From contig CAYZGU010000022.1 in NCBI GenBank assembly GCA_964478165.1, forward strand, positions 62,001 through 126,000: a stretch of DNA of 64,000 bases. The letters run 5' to 3'. Source of the stretch: CAYZGU01 sp964478165 (lineage in GTDB: Bacteria > Poribacteria > WGA-4E > JAJDTR01). The notes beneath the pieces were generated by a model. The model worked only from the letters and a program-made list of their open reading frames with translations. It searched no databases and had not been told where the DNA came from. Numbering within the stretch: the stretch's first letter is position 1; each line of letters opens with the position of its first letter. Positions 53,432 to 62,220 of this stretch are shown piece after piece. The position numbers and the translations under genes were made by a program.

Positions 53432-54322
53432 ATGATGCTGACAATGAATAAGCTGTTCGCCGCACGACGGGCCATCTTGTGTACGACATTCATCTTTACG
53501 ATCGCCATATGCGGCGTCTCGGCGCGCATTACCCCCAAGGAGGTCCAGGAGCCTACGAAAGTTTATGAAATCCAGAGCGGCGATACGTTGGGCGGGTTGG
53601 CGCAAAAGTTTCGTGCGGATAGTCGGCTGTGGCGCGACTTTGAGAAGTACAATGTATTCTCGAATCCGAATGTCATCTTCCCCTATGAGAACCTCCAAGT
53701 ACCCATCGATTGGGCGCTTCCCGGTGTCGAACGTGCGAATCGCGGTGTCGATGTGTCCCAAATTGATGATGCGCCTGTGCTTATAATTCAAGACTCAGTG
53801 ACGAAAGCCGAGTTTGATGTCCTAGCAGACGCACTGGCCGCCCACAGAATTGAGACAGAAGCTTCTCTCGCCGCTTTGTGGGGTGCGATTGGAGAGGTGC
53901 GTTCGGAGGCCGAGGCATCTAAAAACGATATTTCAGGACTGGTGGATGGACATCGAACGAATCAAGAGGCCCTGTCCCAGGTCCGAGATCTGATAGCAAA
54001 AAGTGGCAGAAGAATCGCTCGTATGAGGGGATTATTGGGCGAGATCGATCTTGAGCTTCTAGACGGTCTTGCCGAGGAAAACCAGAAGGCCATTCTGGAC
54101 GCCAGCGAAGTTTCAAAACAGTTACGCGGCGACATAAGTGGGTTTTCCGTTGATCTTGGCGCCATTAAGACGAGCCAGATGGAAATCCAGGGCGAGCTGA
54201 ATGCACTTAGGAGAGCTGCTCCTCCGGAGAGGCAGTCTCAAACGCGCACCTTCGCAATCCTCACGGCAGTGCTAGGGGGTGCCACCTGGTTCGCTGTTAA
54301 CGCAATGGGGGATGAAAACTAG
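53432..54322 (+). CDS. LysM-domain envelope protein
   Basis: The 296-residue protein has an N-terminal signal or anchor helix (ILCTTFIFTIAICGVSA), then a LysM domain near 45-95 (YEIQSGDTLGGLAQKF, FPYENLQVPI). The middle (about 125-270) is helical and coiled-coil-like. A final hydrophobic stretch (FAILTAVLGGATWFAVNAM) may be a second anchor. LysM binds peptidoglycan, so it could link the surface protein system to the wall. The start ATG 53432 follows an AGGAG site. Confidence 0.82.
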   Translation: MMLTMNKLFAARRAILCTTFIFTIAICGVSARITPKEVQEPTKVYEIQSGDTLGGLAQKFRADSRLWRDFEKYNVFSNPNVIFPYENLQVPIDWALPGVERANRGVDVSQIDDAPVLIIQDSVTKAEFDVLADALAAHRIETEASLAALWGAIGEVRSEAEASKNDISGLVDGHRTNQEALSQVRDLIAKSGRRIARMRGLLGEIDLELLDGLAEENQKAILDASEVSKQLRGDISGFSVDLGAIKTSQMEIQGELNALRRAAPPERQSQTRTFAILTAVLGGATWFAVNAMGDEN

Positions 54323-54494
54323 TCGCATAAAAGGGCGCGGGCGGCACGCTTCACTGTCGACCTCCATGAGGAAGCCGTGAAGTGCTTAGTTGCCTGAATC
54401 TTAGTTGCCTGAATAAGGGGCAACCCTAAGTTCACTGAATGCATGCGCCCGCTGTATGCTTAAAGGCGTACTAGTTGTGTTCAAAGGCAGGGAA
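54323..54494 (+). other. Structured intergenic region with hairpins
   Basis: This 172-base gap between the LysM and AccA-like genes holds a hairpin formed by TTCAC/GTGAA with flanking GCAC/GTGC around 54347-54385, and GTTGCC/GGCAAC at 54404-54409 and 54419-54424. The latter overlaps a tandem 15-base repeat. No T-run follows, so these are not typical terminators. Confidence 0.4.
54385..54414 (+). repeat. Perfect 15-base tandem duplication
   Basis: CTTAGTTGCCTGAAT occurs twice in direct succession, at 54385-54399 and 54400-54414, with no mismatch. The second copy forms part of a hairpin with GGCAAC downstream. It may be a slippage product or a protein-binding site. Confidence 0.85.
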
Positions 54495-55220
54495 ATGCGT
54501 GAAAGCATGGCCTTGCCTTTTTTCTTGCCTCAATACACGCAGGCAAATCCACGGAGGTTGTACGCGCAAGCGTGCAGTTTAAGATTGGCGAGGCAGACCA
54601 CACAACTCCTTGATGTCATGGACCGGTTTATAGAGCTATCTGGCGATCGGGCCGGCGGAATTGGCGATTCGCTAATAAGCGGCCTCGCATGGGTTCGCGA
54701 CCAAAAGATTGTGTTTGTCGGTGATAATGCTGAGAACGGCCAGTACGGCTGTGAAAGTTGGCGTCGTTTCTTCCGGATGGTATCTTTTGCTGAGCACCTG
54801 GGACGTCCCCTGGTGTTGTGCGATGTGCCTTTGGTTAGCGATGGGAACGAAGCCCTTACCGAGCTAGCGTCGATCAGTCATGGAAGGCGCCGCAGTGCTG
54901 AGAAGCTTTTAAACAGTCGGTGCGCGATTCTGGGAATTTTCGATGAAGGCGTGTGTGGGACACTTGAGCGAGATTTGGGCGCCTTCCTGGATGCCGGGTT
55001 GATGGTTGCTGCTACCAAGACCGGGCACGATAGCGTTTTGCAGGGTGCGCTGTGGCGCGAGAGTGCTGGACAAGTGTCCGATTCTGACACCGTTACCGCT
55101 ATGTGCGACCTGTTGGACATAATCCAGGACAAGACAGTGGCAGTCTTGCGCGCAGAGAGACTCACTCGATTGCGTGCAGCCCTGCGAGATGTTGGTGGCC
55201 TTGGCGAGCCGCGATCCTAG
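54495..55220 (+). CDS. Degenerate acetyl-CoA carboxylase alpha-like (crotonase fold) protein
   Basis: The 241-residue protein aligns by eye with AccA: MDRFIELSGDRAGGIGDSLISGLAWVRDQKIVFVGD matches the family's ELHGDRAFGDD...GGLA segment, and FRMVSFAEHLGRPLVLCD matches the LMRLAERFGLPVI segment. The glycine-rich GEGGSGGAL loop that forms the oxyanion hole is replaced by FDEGVCGTLERDL. The family is about 320 residues, so this copy is shorter. It probably lacks carboxyltransferase activity. ATG 54495 follows GCAGGGA; ATG 54507 is an alternative. A CDP-alcohol phosphatidyltransferase gene follows. Confidence 0.65.
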   Translation: MRESMALPFFLPQYTQANPRRLYAQACSLRLARQTTQLLDVMDRFIELSGDRAGGIGDSLISGLAWVRDQKIVFVGDNAENGQYGCESWRRFFRMVSFAEHLGRPLVLCDVPLVSDGNEALTELASISHGRRRSAEKLLNSRCAILGIFDEGVCGTLERDLGAFLDAGLMVAATKTGHDSVLQGALWRESAGQVSDSDTVTAMCDLLDIIQDKTVAVLRAERLTRLRAALRDVGGLGEPRS

Positions 55221-55269
55221 TAGAGGTTCCTGCGGCAAGGCGCGTGGCCCTTAAAGAGGAACGTGCGAC

Positions 55270-55956
55270 ATGTTTGAAGGCAAGTTGAGATGCCGAACTA
55301 AAACCATCCTGGCGCCGATTGTTACCGGAATTGCGGCGGTGGGAATTACGGCAAATATGCTAACGCTGTTCGGTCTTGTGGTCAATGTCATTGCCGGAAG
55401 CGCTTTGGCGACAGGCTGCTCGGCGATCGCTGGAGTCCTCATTTTATTCGGCGGAAGCTTTGACATGATAGATGGCGCAGTAGCCCGCGCGAGCACAAAG
55501 AAGAACTCGTCCGGGGCGTTATTGGATTCTGTCATCGATCGCTACTCCGAATCCGTCGTGTTTCTTGGCGCGTTGATATATTTCTTTCAGCGGGATAATC
55601 TGTTGGGAATAGTGTTGGTTTTCACGTCGGCGATCGGTTCGATACTAGTCAGCTATGTCCGTGCGCGCGCGGAAGGACTGGACATTCAGTGCAAGGTCGG
55701 ACTAATGCAGCGTCCCGAGCGGATTATTCTTCTGGCAGTCGGAGCCTTAGCGCAGGGCTTGGTTAGTAGATATTCGTCTTGGGGGTCGAACGGGGTAATT
55801 CTCATGGGAGTGTTTGCCGTGCTCGCTATCACTTCGCACGTAACGGCTGTGCATCGGTTGGCGTTCGGCTTTTCTGAGTTGAAGAATCGTCGATTTCAAG
55901 AGTGTGGCAAAGAGGGAAGCATCCAGAATGTTTCGGAAGGCTCAAAGGTTCCATAA
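55270..55956 (+). CDS. CDP-alcohol phosphatidyltransferase
   Basis: The 228-residue membrane enzyme carries the complete family motif: D65, D68, G69, A72, R73, G82, D86 and D90 (DMIDGAVARASTKKNSSG, then LLDSVID). It joins a CDP-diacylglycerol or CDP-alcohol with a small alcohol to make a phospholipid. About six helices fit. The exact product (phosphatidylinositol phosphate, glycerophosphate or other) cannot be read. Its stop overlaps the convergent gene on the other strand by 15 bases. Confidence 0.88.
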   Translation: MFEGKLRCRTKTILAPIVTGIAAVGITANMLTLFGLVVNVIAGSALATGCSAIAGVLILFGGSFDMIDGAVARASTKKNSSGALLDSVIDRYSESVVFLGALIYFFQRDNLLGIVLVFTSAIGSILVSYVRARAEGLDIQCKVGLMQRPERIILLAVGALAQGLVSRYSSWGSNGVILMGVFAVLAITSHVTAVHRLAFGFSELKNRRFQECGKEGSIQNVSEGSKVP

Positions 55957-58179
55957 GTAATTGATTTTGCACATGAGTAACCGGGTTCCCGAAGCTGGGT
56001 GATCCTCGCTGCGATGCCAGTCTTCATTGTATGCGACGAAGAGGCTGCTCTTGGGGCTGTATTCCCAGCCAAGAAGCAAGTTAACTAGATAATCCTCTTC
56101 AATGAGAATCTCTTTGAATGCGGTCCGTTGGCGTCCCGCCTGCGCAAAGCAGCGCACAAAGGTGTCCCTTGTAAATAGGTAGGTGATACGGAGTGACGTC
56201 GCGAGGAAACGTCCGTTTACGACTTGGCCTGAATCAAGGCTGAGAGCATAATCTCCGAGGAAGTCGATTGAAACATTGCTCAGAGGCCTGACGGTCGAGG
56301 CCAGTGAAAGTTGGCGTTGCTTATCCACCTCGAGGCGCACGAAATTGTAAAAATCACTCGCTCTATATTTAATTCGGGCCGCAATCGGCTTGGCCCGGTT
56401 CGTATGGAGGCGAAGTTCAAAATGATTGGCGTCGAAGACATCTGTGAGTTCTATCTCCCGGCTTCGTCGGTAAATCATTCGCATATGGCTTAGGATCGAG
56501 CTGGTGAATTCCAGCCCAGCATTAATGCTCGCCTTCCAGCCGAAGAGATTGGTCTCAAATTCTGACGAGCGTGTGTGAGCTGGGTTTAGTACTTCCCAGT
56601 TGAGGAAGTAAGCATCCGTGAATAGGCTGTGAGAAAGCTCTCCGCCCAAACCGATAAACGGTTGCCAGTTCAGTCCCTGAAAGTAGTACCTTGCCTTAGC
56701 ATTAGCGCGTTGCCAACCTCGATGCTCTTCTTTGCGTAAAAATCCCGTCTCATTGATTTCGAACTCAGGCTCTATTCGTTCTAACAGCGTTCTAAGATGC
56801 CATTGATAGTTTCGCTCCTCAAATTCGATGCGGAAAGCATCCCGATCTATTCGCCCAATGGGTTGAAAGCTTTTGGCATATTGGGCTGATATGTGGCTCG
56901 TTTTGCCTAGTGCGAGATGGATATCCATACCGGACTGGCGGTTGTAATTGTCGCCTTGCTCCTTATTTACGAATAGGTAGCCAATGCTTGAGCGGTTGAA
57001 GATGTCCCGTTTTATGCGGATAGCGGAATACCAAGCTTCCGATGTGAGCCCCAACTTGGATTCTATTTGGAAGGGGTTAAATCTGCCTGTCTGAACGCCG
57101 AGAAGGCCCATCGAGTATTTCCCAGATTTGCCGGTCGTTTTGCCGCCCCAAAGAATCGGGGCCAAGCTTCCTACACGTCTGCTGAAAAAGAGGTCTAATG
57201 GCGTTTCAAAGAAACTGTTGCCTTCGACGAAAAAAGGGCGCTTCTCCGGGAAACGCGTCCGAAACCGAGTTAGGTTAATCTTTAATTGATCTGCCTCCAC
57301 GTGGGCGAAATCTGGATTGAGGGTAAGATGTGTTTTTAGCCATCCCGTGGGAGTGTACTGCAGATTAAGACCCGTTCTTAACCGGTCTCTGATTGATATT
57401 TTATCAATCTGCGACCAAGCACCTAGTAGGTATGAAGAGATTTCAAACGGCTTAGCAGCTTCTATGTTCGCGAATCCTACTAGATGTCCAAGGTCAGACA
57501 TTCGTGTTCGTGCACCAGCTTGACTCATCTGACGCCAGATGGTTACCTCATTCTTGCGCCGATTCAGTCGCTCGATGTCAAAGCCCCAAACTGTATTGTG
57601 ATTTGTCGGAAAACGGAAATTTCTGAAAGGAATCTTGAACTCTGCGGTCCAACCCAAATCGTCAATCTGTGTTTCAGCCCACCAGATACCACGCCAATCT
57701 CCATCTATTTGCGTGTCGTCGTAGCGGTAATTATCTTGTTGAATCCCAGCAGGGGTTGTGGCGAATTTATACCCTGTTCGATGATCGTGCTGTGGGTCAA
57801 CGAAGAATGAAATTACGTCGGAATCGTGTCCGCGGCCACGACGTGTGAGACGACTGACAAGTTTTTCCGGATTAGCATCGTAGCAACGGAACGCAAGATA
57901 GAGATGGTTGGCGTCATACGTAATATAGACTTCCGTATCGTCTGTTGCCGGATTTCCGCGGCTTGGTCTAATTTGAATAAAACCACTTATAGGTTTTACG
58001 TTCTCCCAGGCGGAATCGTCTAATTGTCCGTCGATCTTGGGCGCAGCGATGCGTGTTAGCCGGTAAGCTTCGCCAACATGGGATCCTAATCCCGCAGTGT
58101 GCCCGAGTGCAGCATAGTTGCGAGAAAGAGAGAGTAGAAGCGGAAATAGAATCAGTGTTCGTCTGAAGTTTAACCACAT
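55942..58179 (-). CDS. DUF5916 outer-membrane protein with CBM9-like N-terminal domain
   Basis: The 745-residue protein has a signal peptide (TLILFPLLLSLSRNYA) and an N-terminal CBM9-like domain (about 40-215) marked by KIDGQLDDSAWENV, YLAFRCYD and WTAEFKIPF. The remaining 500 residues are beta-strand rich (LRTGLNLQYTPTGWLKTHL, FFVEGNSFF) as in the DUF5916 family, thought to form an outer-membrane barrel. The 3' end overlaps the phosphatidyltransferase gene tail to tail. Its function is unknown; related proteins occur with TonB systems and carbohydrate use. Confidence 0.83.
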   Translation of the reverse strand: MWLNFRRTLILFPLLLSLSRNYAALGHTAGLGSHVGEAYRLTRIAAPKIDGQLDDSAWENVKPISGFIQIRPSRGNPATDDTEVYITYDANHLYLAFRCYDANPEKLVSRLTRRGRGHDSDVISFFVDPQHDHRTGYKFATTPAGIQQDNYRYDDTQIDGDWRGIWWAETQIDDLGWTAEFKIPFRNFRFPTNHNTVWGFDIERLNRRKNEVTIWRQMSQAGARTRMSDLGHLVGFANIEAAKPFEISSYLLGAWSQIDKISIRDRLRTGLNLQYTPTGWLKTHLTLNPDFAHVEADQLKINLTRFRTRFPEKRPFFVEGNSFFETPLDLFFSRRVGSLAPILWGGKTTGKSGKYSMGLLGVQTGRFNPFQIESKLGLTSEAWYSAIRIKRDIFNRSSIGYLFVNKEQGDNYNRQSGMDIHLALGKTSHISAQYAKSFQPIGRIDRDAFRIEFEERNYQWHLRTLLERIEPEFEINETGFLRKEEHRGWQRANAKARYYFQGLNWQPFIGLGGELSHSLFTDAYFLNWEVLNPAHTRSSEFETNLFGWKASINAGLEFTSSILSHMRMIYRRSREIELTDVFDANHFELRLHTNRAKPIAARIKYRASDFYNFVRLEVDKQRQLSLASTVRPLSNVSIDFLGDYALSLDSGQVVNGRFLATSLRITYLFTRDTFVRCFAQAGRQRTAFKEILIEEDYLVNLLLGWEYSPKSSLFVAYNEDWHRSEDHPASGTRLLMCKINYLWNL

Positions 58180-58276
58180 AGCGTCTGGGTATATTCGGAG
58201 TGAGAGGTGGGCAGGGGACGAGGGCCTATTCTAAAATGTCATCCGCAAGCAGGCTGTGTCTGAGACTTTTATCCCG

Positions 58277-59191
58277 TTAGCAGTCCTGCATTAGTTTTAG
58301 CACGACCGCTTTCATACTGTGCAGCCTGTTTTCCGCTTGTTCAAACATTATGGACCTGGAATCATGCATGAGGTCATCGGAGATTTCGTAACCGCGATGC
58401 GCTGGGAGACAGTGCATGATTAGGACATCTTGTCCTCGCAGGAGCGACTCATTTAACTGATATGGCTTCATCAATTCAATGCGGCGTTGGTTTTCGTTTT
58501 CAAATTCCGGATCGTCAAAAAATTCCATGTCCACCCACGTATCAGTATATACGACGTCACTTTCAGCAATCACGTCCCCAATCTGGTCCGTATATCTGCA
58601 AAATCCTGCGCGATGAGCTTCTTCAAAGAGGTTCACATCCTTGGCCGGCGCATGTTTCTCGGGTGTCACAACTGTGATTTCCATTCCTACTTTCATTCCG
58701 GCTGCGATTAGGGAGTTACAGACATTATTATGTACGCCGACATATGCTAGTTTCACTCCCTCGACTTTCCCCAGCTTTTGATGTATAGTCATTAGATCGG
58801 CCAATGCTTGTGTTGGGTGAAAACGGTCGCAACACCCATTGATAATTGGTACGGATGCAACATCTGTGGCGCGAACGACGTCAGTGTTCTTTAACAGTCG
58901 TACCAAAATTAGGTCAACGTAAGACGATAGGACCCGTATTTCGTCCTGAAAGTCGGCCAGCGCGAAGTTTGTTACGCGCCAGTCAAGGAAGAATGCGTGC
59001 CCGCCCAATTGCGTCATCCCCACTTCTCCTGCACAGCGGGTGCGCGTGGAGGTCTTCTGAAAAAGAAGAGCGAGGCTGCGTCCTGCCATTGCATTTGCGA
59101 AGCTATCGCGGTGCTGTTTGATTTCGATTCCTCTTTCAACGACCTCAATTATGTCCGCTTTCGACCAGTGTTTGAGTGAAATCAAGTTCAT
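58277..59191 (-). CDS. argF: Ornithine-type carbamoyltransferase
   Basis: The 304-residue protein has the carbamoyl-phosphate loop S48-T-R-T-R52, the HPTQ motif and HCLPAHRG with the catalytic cysteine, so it is an active-looking carbamoyltransferase, probably of ornithine. After STRTR it reads CAGEVGM where FEVG is usual, and in place of the SMG ornithine loop it has DTWVDMEFFDDPEF. Specificity for another amino acid or polyamine is therefore possible. The start is the ATG at 59191 on the minus strand. No other arginine gene is near. Confidence 0.82.
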   Translation of the reverse strand: MNLISLKHWSKADIIEVVERGIEIKQHRDSFANAMAGRSLALLFQKTSTRTRCAGEVGMTQLGGHAFFLDWRVTNFALADFQDEIRVLSSYVDLILVRLLKNTDVVRATDVASVPIINGCCDRFHPTQALADLMTIHQKLGKVEGVKLAYVGVHNNVCNSLIAAGMKVGMEITVVTPEKHAPAKDVNLFEEAHRAGFCRYTDQIGDVIAESDVVYTDTWVDMEFFDDPEFENENQRRIELMKPYQLNESLLRGQDVLIMHCLPAHRGYEISDDLMHDSRSIMFEQAENRLHSMKAVVLKLMQDC

Positions 59192-60455
59192 GAGTTTTCT
59201 CCCGAGGTAACACAGAGTACACGCAACGAGGCCAGGCCATGAAGCGATAACAGAGTTTCGAGTTCAGTAGTAATGCCGCGAATAAAGTATTTGTGTGCTT
59301 TCGATTTCGTTCTATGTGTCATCAGCTGTAGCACTGTTAGATGTTTTGGTTCCCAAAACAGATCAATGCCGGCGAGCAAAACGCAAGATCGCTGCCAACA
59401 TTGGTTTCAGAACTTGGGTCTAGAGGTCCTTCAGGCTTATGAAATAATGTTAAATCTGGCACTGTTTATAGCATATGCGGCCACGTTTGGTCAACCCTTT
59501 TCTTCATTAGAACAGAGAAAGTCTAGTTTGATTTGTCAGCAGAGAACAGAAAGGGTGTTTAGATTCGTTTTTGCGTCACCCTAAGTGATTCTGAACTGAC
59601 TTTTGGATGTCGAAAGTGGGACCCAGTTCTCGATCGTTCAACAGATGTGGAGTGATGTGTTCCATCGGGGGGAGTTCCGCGCCTACGGTGTTTACGGTTT
59701 CTGGAATGGCCCTCAGAAAGAGCGACGTCCAACAATCAATGACAAGACATTTGAACTTGCAAATGAGTTTCTGTTCTCTTAAACCGTTCTTGAGTATCCG
59801 GCTATGGGAGAAAAACAGGCGGGAAGTTGAACTGACTCCACTCGTCTACTTGGGTGAAGGCTTGAGATTGATAGCCTCTTTACCTCTTCGGAGCGGAGAT
59901 AATACTACAGGGTCGAATTTGCTGACATACTGTGCCGTTTCAACCGATCCGTGTTTTGATTTTGGATGAGATGACAAAAGTTGGTTTCAAGGTGAGATGA
60001 TTTCCCTGGTCCTTATAAGATTGCACGCTGTTCCTGGGCGTGAAGTTGATTCAAGCATCTTAAGCATTCGAGAAAGGTGTTCCAATACGATATACATTTC
60101 GAGCATTCTTATAACATCGAACTTTAATTCAGTGCATTGAGTAAATCTTTCGACTGACTTGATTGTACTGATTAGTAAAACAGCCTAGATGGTAATCACG
60201 GCTCTATTAACCAGAATGTGCGGTATATGCTCCTCCCGAATCTGTGATGGGATAATGTTGCAACATTCGATTCAATTGTCGAAATCTGCGTAACTGTGAA
60301 GAGTCTTCTTCTCTTGAAGCTTTTTTACACGCCGTCCCAGTAATGTCGCTTGTTGGGCTTTGCGCGTAGGCATTCCTTACTGGTAAATGAATAGATTTGC
60401 AACGAGGGGCCTCTCCGCTAACTGGACATGAGTGCCCGATTTCTCACAATCTGAT
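59192..60455. other. Long gap with a possible gene remnant, otherwise empty
   Basis: This 1,264-base stretch has no convincing intact gene. A short frame near 59603-59782 reads like protein but has no start signal. Other frames on both strands lack motifs. The stretch is A/T-rich and resembles decayed coding sequence. I see no tRNA or consensus promoter. Confidence 0.35.
59603..59782 (+). pseudogene. Possible gene remnant, about 59 residues
   Basis: From TTG 59603 to the stop at 59780-59782 the frame encodes a protein-like, aromatic-rich run (MWSDVFHRGEFRAYGVYG, then RRPTINDKTFELANEFLFS). It lacks a ribosome binding site and a signal peptide. It may be the tail of a decayed gene. I do not recognise the family. 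Confidence 0.3.
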
Positions 60456-61262
60456 TTAACCGCTCCGTTTCAAACGTCCAACGCGTTTTGCGTATTGCTC
60501 GCTAAGGTGGAAGATCCAAAATCCGAGAGGGATGGTAATGATACCGATAATCAATAGGAGAATTAGATTTTTTGCTTGGCTGGCGATGGAAGCATTGAAG
60601 AGCATTGCCGCGCGGATGGATTTGAGCGTATATGTTGCCGGCGAGATTCTTGACAATGGTTGTAGCCATGTTGGGAGCACCTCAGTTTCGTAGTAGATGC
60701 CTGAGACCAATAAGATAATAGACTGGATGATGCCAGTTGCGGATTGTCCTTTTTCTGGAGAGAGAAGAGGAAAGATTGCTGCCATTAAACCGATTCCGAT
60801 GAAGGACAGGCTCGAAATGACAACTGTCACTCCCATTGTCATCCAATTCGCGTCACCCAGAGTGATATGCTCCCTAAAGAAAAGCGGCATAATTGCCAAG
60901 ACAATTCCTGTTCTCAACAGACCATATAGGATTGCGAACAGGCATGAGCCTACCAGGTGGGTAATACGATAGATGGGAGCCATAAAGGTATACTCGATGG
61001 TGCCCTCCCACCTTTCCCACGCAATTGCGTCACTTACTTCGCGCATCATTATTGATAGGAATCCCCAGATTAGTGCGCCGATTACCAGGTACAGGACATC
61101 TTTAGGAGAACCGCGTCCTACCATTATCAGGCCGATGCTCAATGCGTTGACCACAGAATAAGTAAAGAAAAGAATTTCCCAGCTGAGACAGCGTTTGAGA
61201 AGGTTAAAATTTCTTTCTATGAAAGCATAGGAAACTAGGGTTTCGCGTTTTAGACTGAACAT
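60456..61262 (-). CDS. ABC-2 type transporter permease
   Basis: The 268-residue protein has six hydrophobic segments and the ABC-2 features ERWEGTIEYTFMAPIYRITHL and LSRISPATYTLKSIRAAML. It starts ten bases after the stop of the ATPase gene on the same strand, with which it forms an exporter. It is not similar in detail to the pair at 1537-3263. The substrate is unknown. Confidence 0.88.
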   Translation of the reverse strand: MFSLKRETLVSYAFIERNFNLLKRCLSWEILFFTYSVVNALSIGLIMVGRGSPKDVLYLVIGALIWGFLSIMMREVSDAIAWERWEGTIEYTFMAPIYRITHLVGSCLFAILYGLLRTGIVLAIMPLFFREHITLGDANWMTMGVTVVISSLSFIGIGLMAAIFPLLSPEKGQSATGIIQSIILLVSGIYYETEVLPTWLQPLSRISPATYTLKSIRAAMLFNASIASQAKNLILLLIIGIITIPLGFWIFHLSEQYAKRVGRLKRSG

Positions 61263-61272
61263 ACTCTACTCG

Positions 61273-62115
61273 CTATTCCTCAGTGGGATTTTTGCCCGTG
61301 ATTTCGATGAATACATCTTCAAGGGTAGGGTGTCCATCGACCTTCGTAATCTTCGATTTTAGTTCTGCTGTGGTCCCTTCCGCGATGAACTTTCCGTTGT
61401 CGATGATTGCCACCTTATCGCAGAGTGTTTCTGCTTCCGTCATATCGTGGGTTGTTAATAGTACGACTGTGTTGTGCTCGTGTCGAATTTCGTTAATGAA
61501 CGTTTGTACATCACGCTTCGATTTTGGATCTAGGCCGGTGGTTGGTTCATCGAGTAACAAGAGTATCGGAGTGGTAAGCAATGCGCGTGCGATGGCAATT
61601 TTCTGTTGCATTCCACGCGAAAGGTTTTCCATAGTTTCGGTCATGCGTGTTGAATCAAAGCCGAGACGAGTTAAGATTGTTTTCGATTTTTGGTAAGCCT
61701 CTTGTGGGGATAGACCGTAGAGTCGTGCTGCATAGAGCAAGTTTTCTTCAGAAGATAATCGCTTGAAGAAGGAGGCATCAACTGACACTCGGTTAATCAT
61801 CTGTCTTATTTTGAAGCTGTCTTTTACGACGTCGTTTCCGAAGAAAGTAATCTGTCCGCTGTCAGGTAAAAGCAACGTTGAGATCAGGCGAATCAATGTA
61901 GATTTTCCCGATCCGTTGGCGCCGAGGATGCCATAGATTTCGCCCGCTCCGACCTGAAAAGAGACGTCATCGACGGCTGTGATACATTCCTTTTCGTGCT
62001 TAATCTGTTGTCGAAGTTTTTGATAGAGAGTTCTATGTTGGGTTTTTGGGAATGATTTGGCTCGATGAAACTGTTTGGTGATTCCATTAACCACCAAACT
62101 ATTTGTCGTCATCAT
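61273..62115 (-). CDS. ABC transporter ATP-binding protein
   Basis: The 280-residue ATPase has Walker A GANGSGKSTLIRL, the signature LSRGMQQKIAIA (a variant of LSGGQ seen in drug and Na+/natural-product exporters), Walker B LLLLDEPTTGLDP and the switch TTHDMTEAETLCD. The N-terminal 40 residues (FHRAKSFPKTQHRTLYQKLR) are longer than usual and basic, as in the polysaccharide/teichoic-type or NodI-like branch. It is the first gene of a two-gene operon. Start ATG 62115 or the adjacent 62112. Confidence 0.9.
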   Translation of the reverse strand: MMTTNSLVVNGITKQFHRAKSFPKTQHRTLYQKLRQQIKHEKECITAVDDVSFQVGAGEIYGILGANGSGKSTLIRLISTLLLPDSGQITFFGNDVVKDSFKIRQMINRVSVDASFFKRLSSEENLLYAARLYGLSPQEAYQKSKTILTRLGFDSTRMTETMENLSRGMQQKIAIARALLTTPILLLLDEPTTGLDPKSKRDVQTFINEIRHEHNTVVLLTTHDMTEAETLCDKVAIIDNGKFIAEGTTAELKSKITKVDGHPTLEDVFIEITGKNPTEE

Positions 62116-62185
62116 GGGTGGAATTCCTCACCTTTGTTGAGCGTAAAGAAGACTGCTAAAGCCGCATCAACACTACACATTTCAC

Positions 62186-62214
62186 TTGACAGAGGATTAT
62201 ATGTATAGTATAAT
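62186..62214 (+). promoter_or_regulatory. Perfect consensus sigma70 promoter
   Basis: TTGACA at 62186-62191 and TATAAT at 62209-62214 are both perfect, with the optimal 17-base spacer. Transcription would start near 62221 and go into a stretch with no open gene; the next gene is 1.1 kb away. Such a strong site in front of non-coding DNA suggests a stable RNA. Confidence 0.85.
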
Positions 62215-62220
62215 TGAGGC

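Noticed and set aside
59188..59379. 63-residue minus-strand frame upstream of argF
   Set aside because: It ends inside the argF start region, has no family motif and no ribosome binding site; probably chance.
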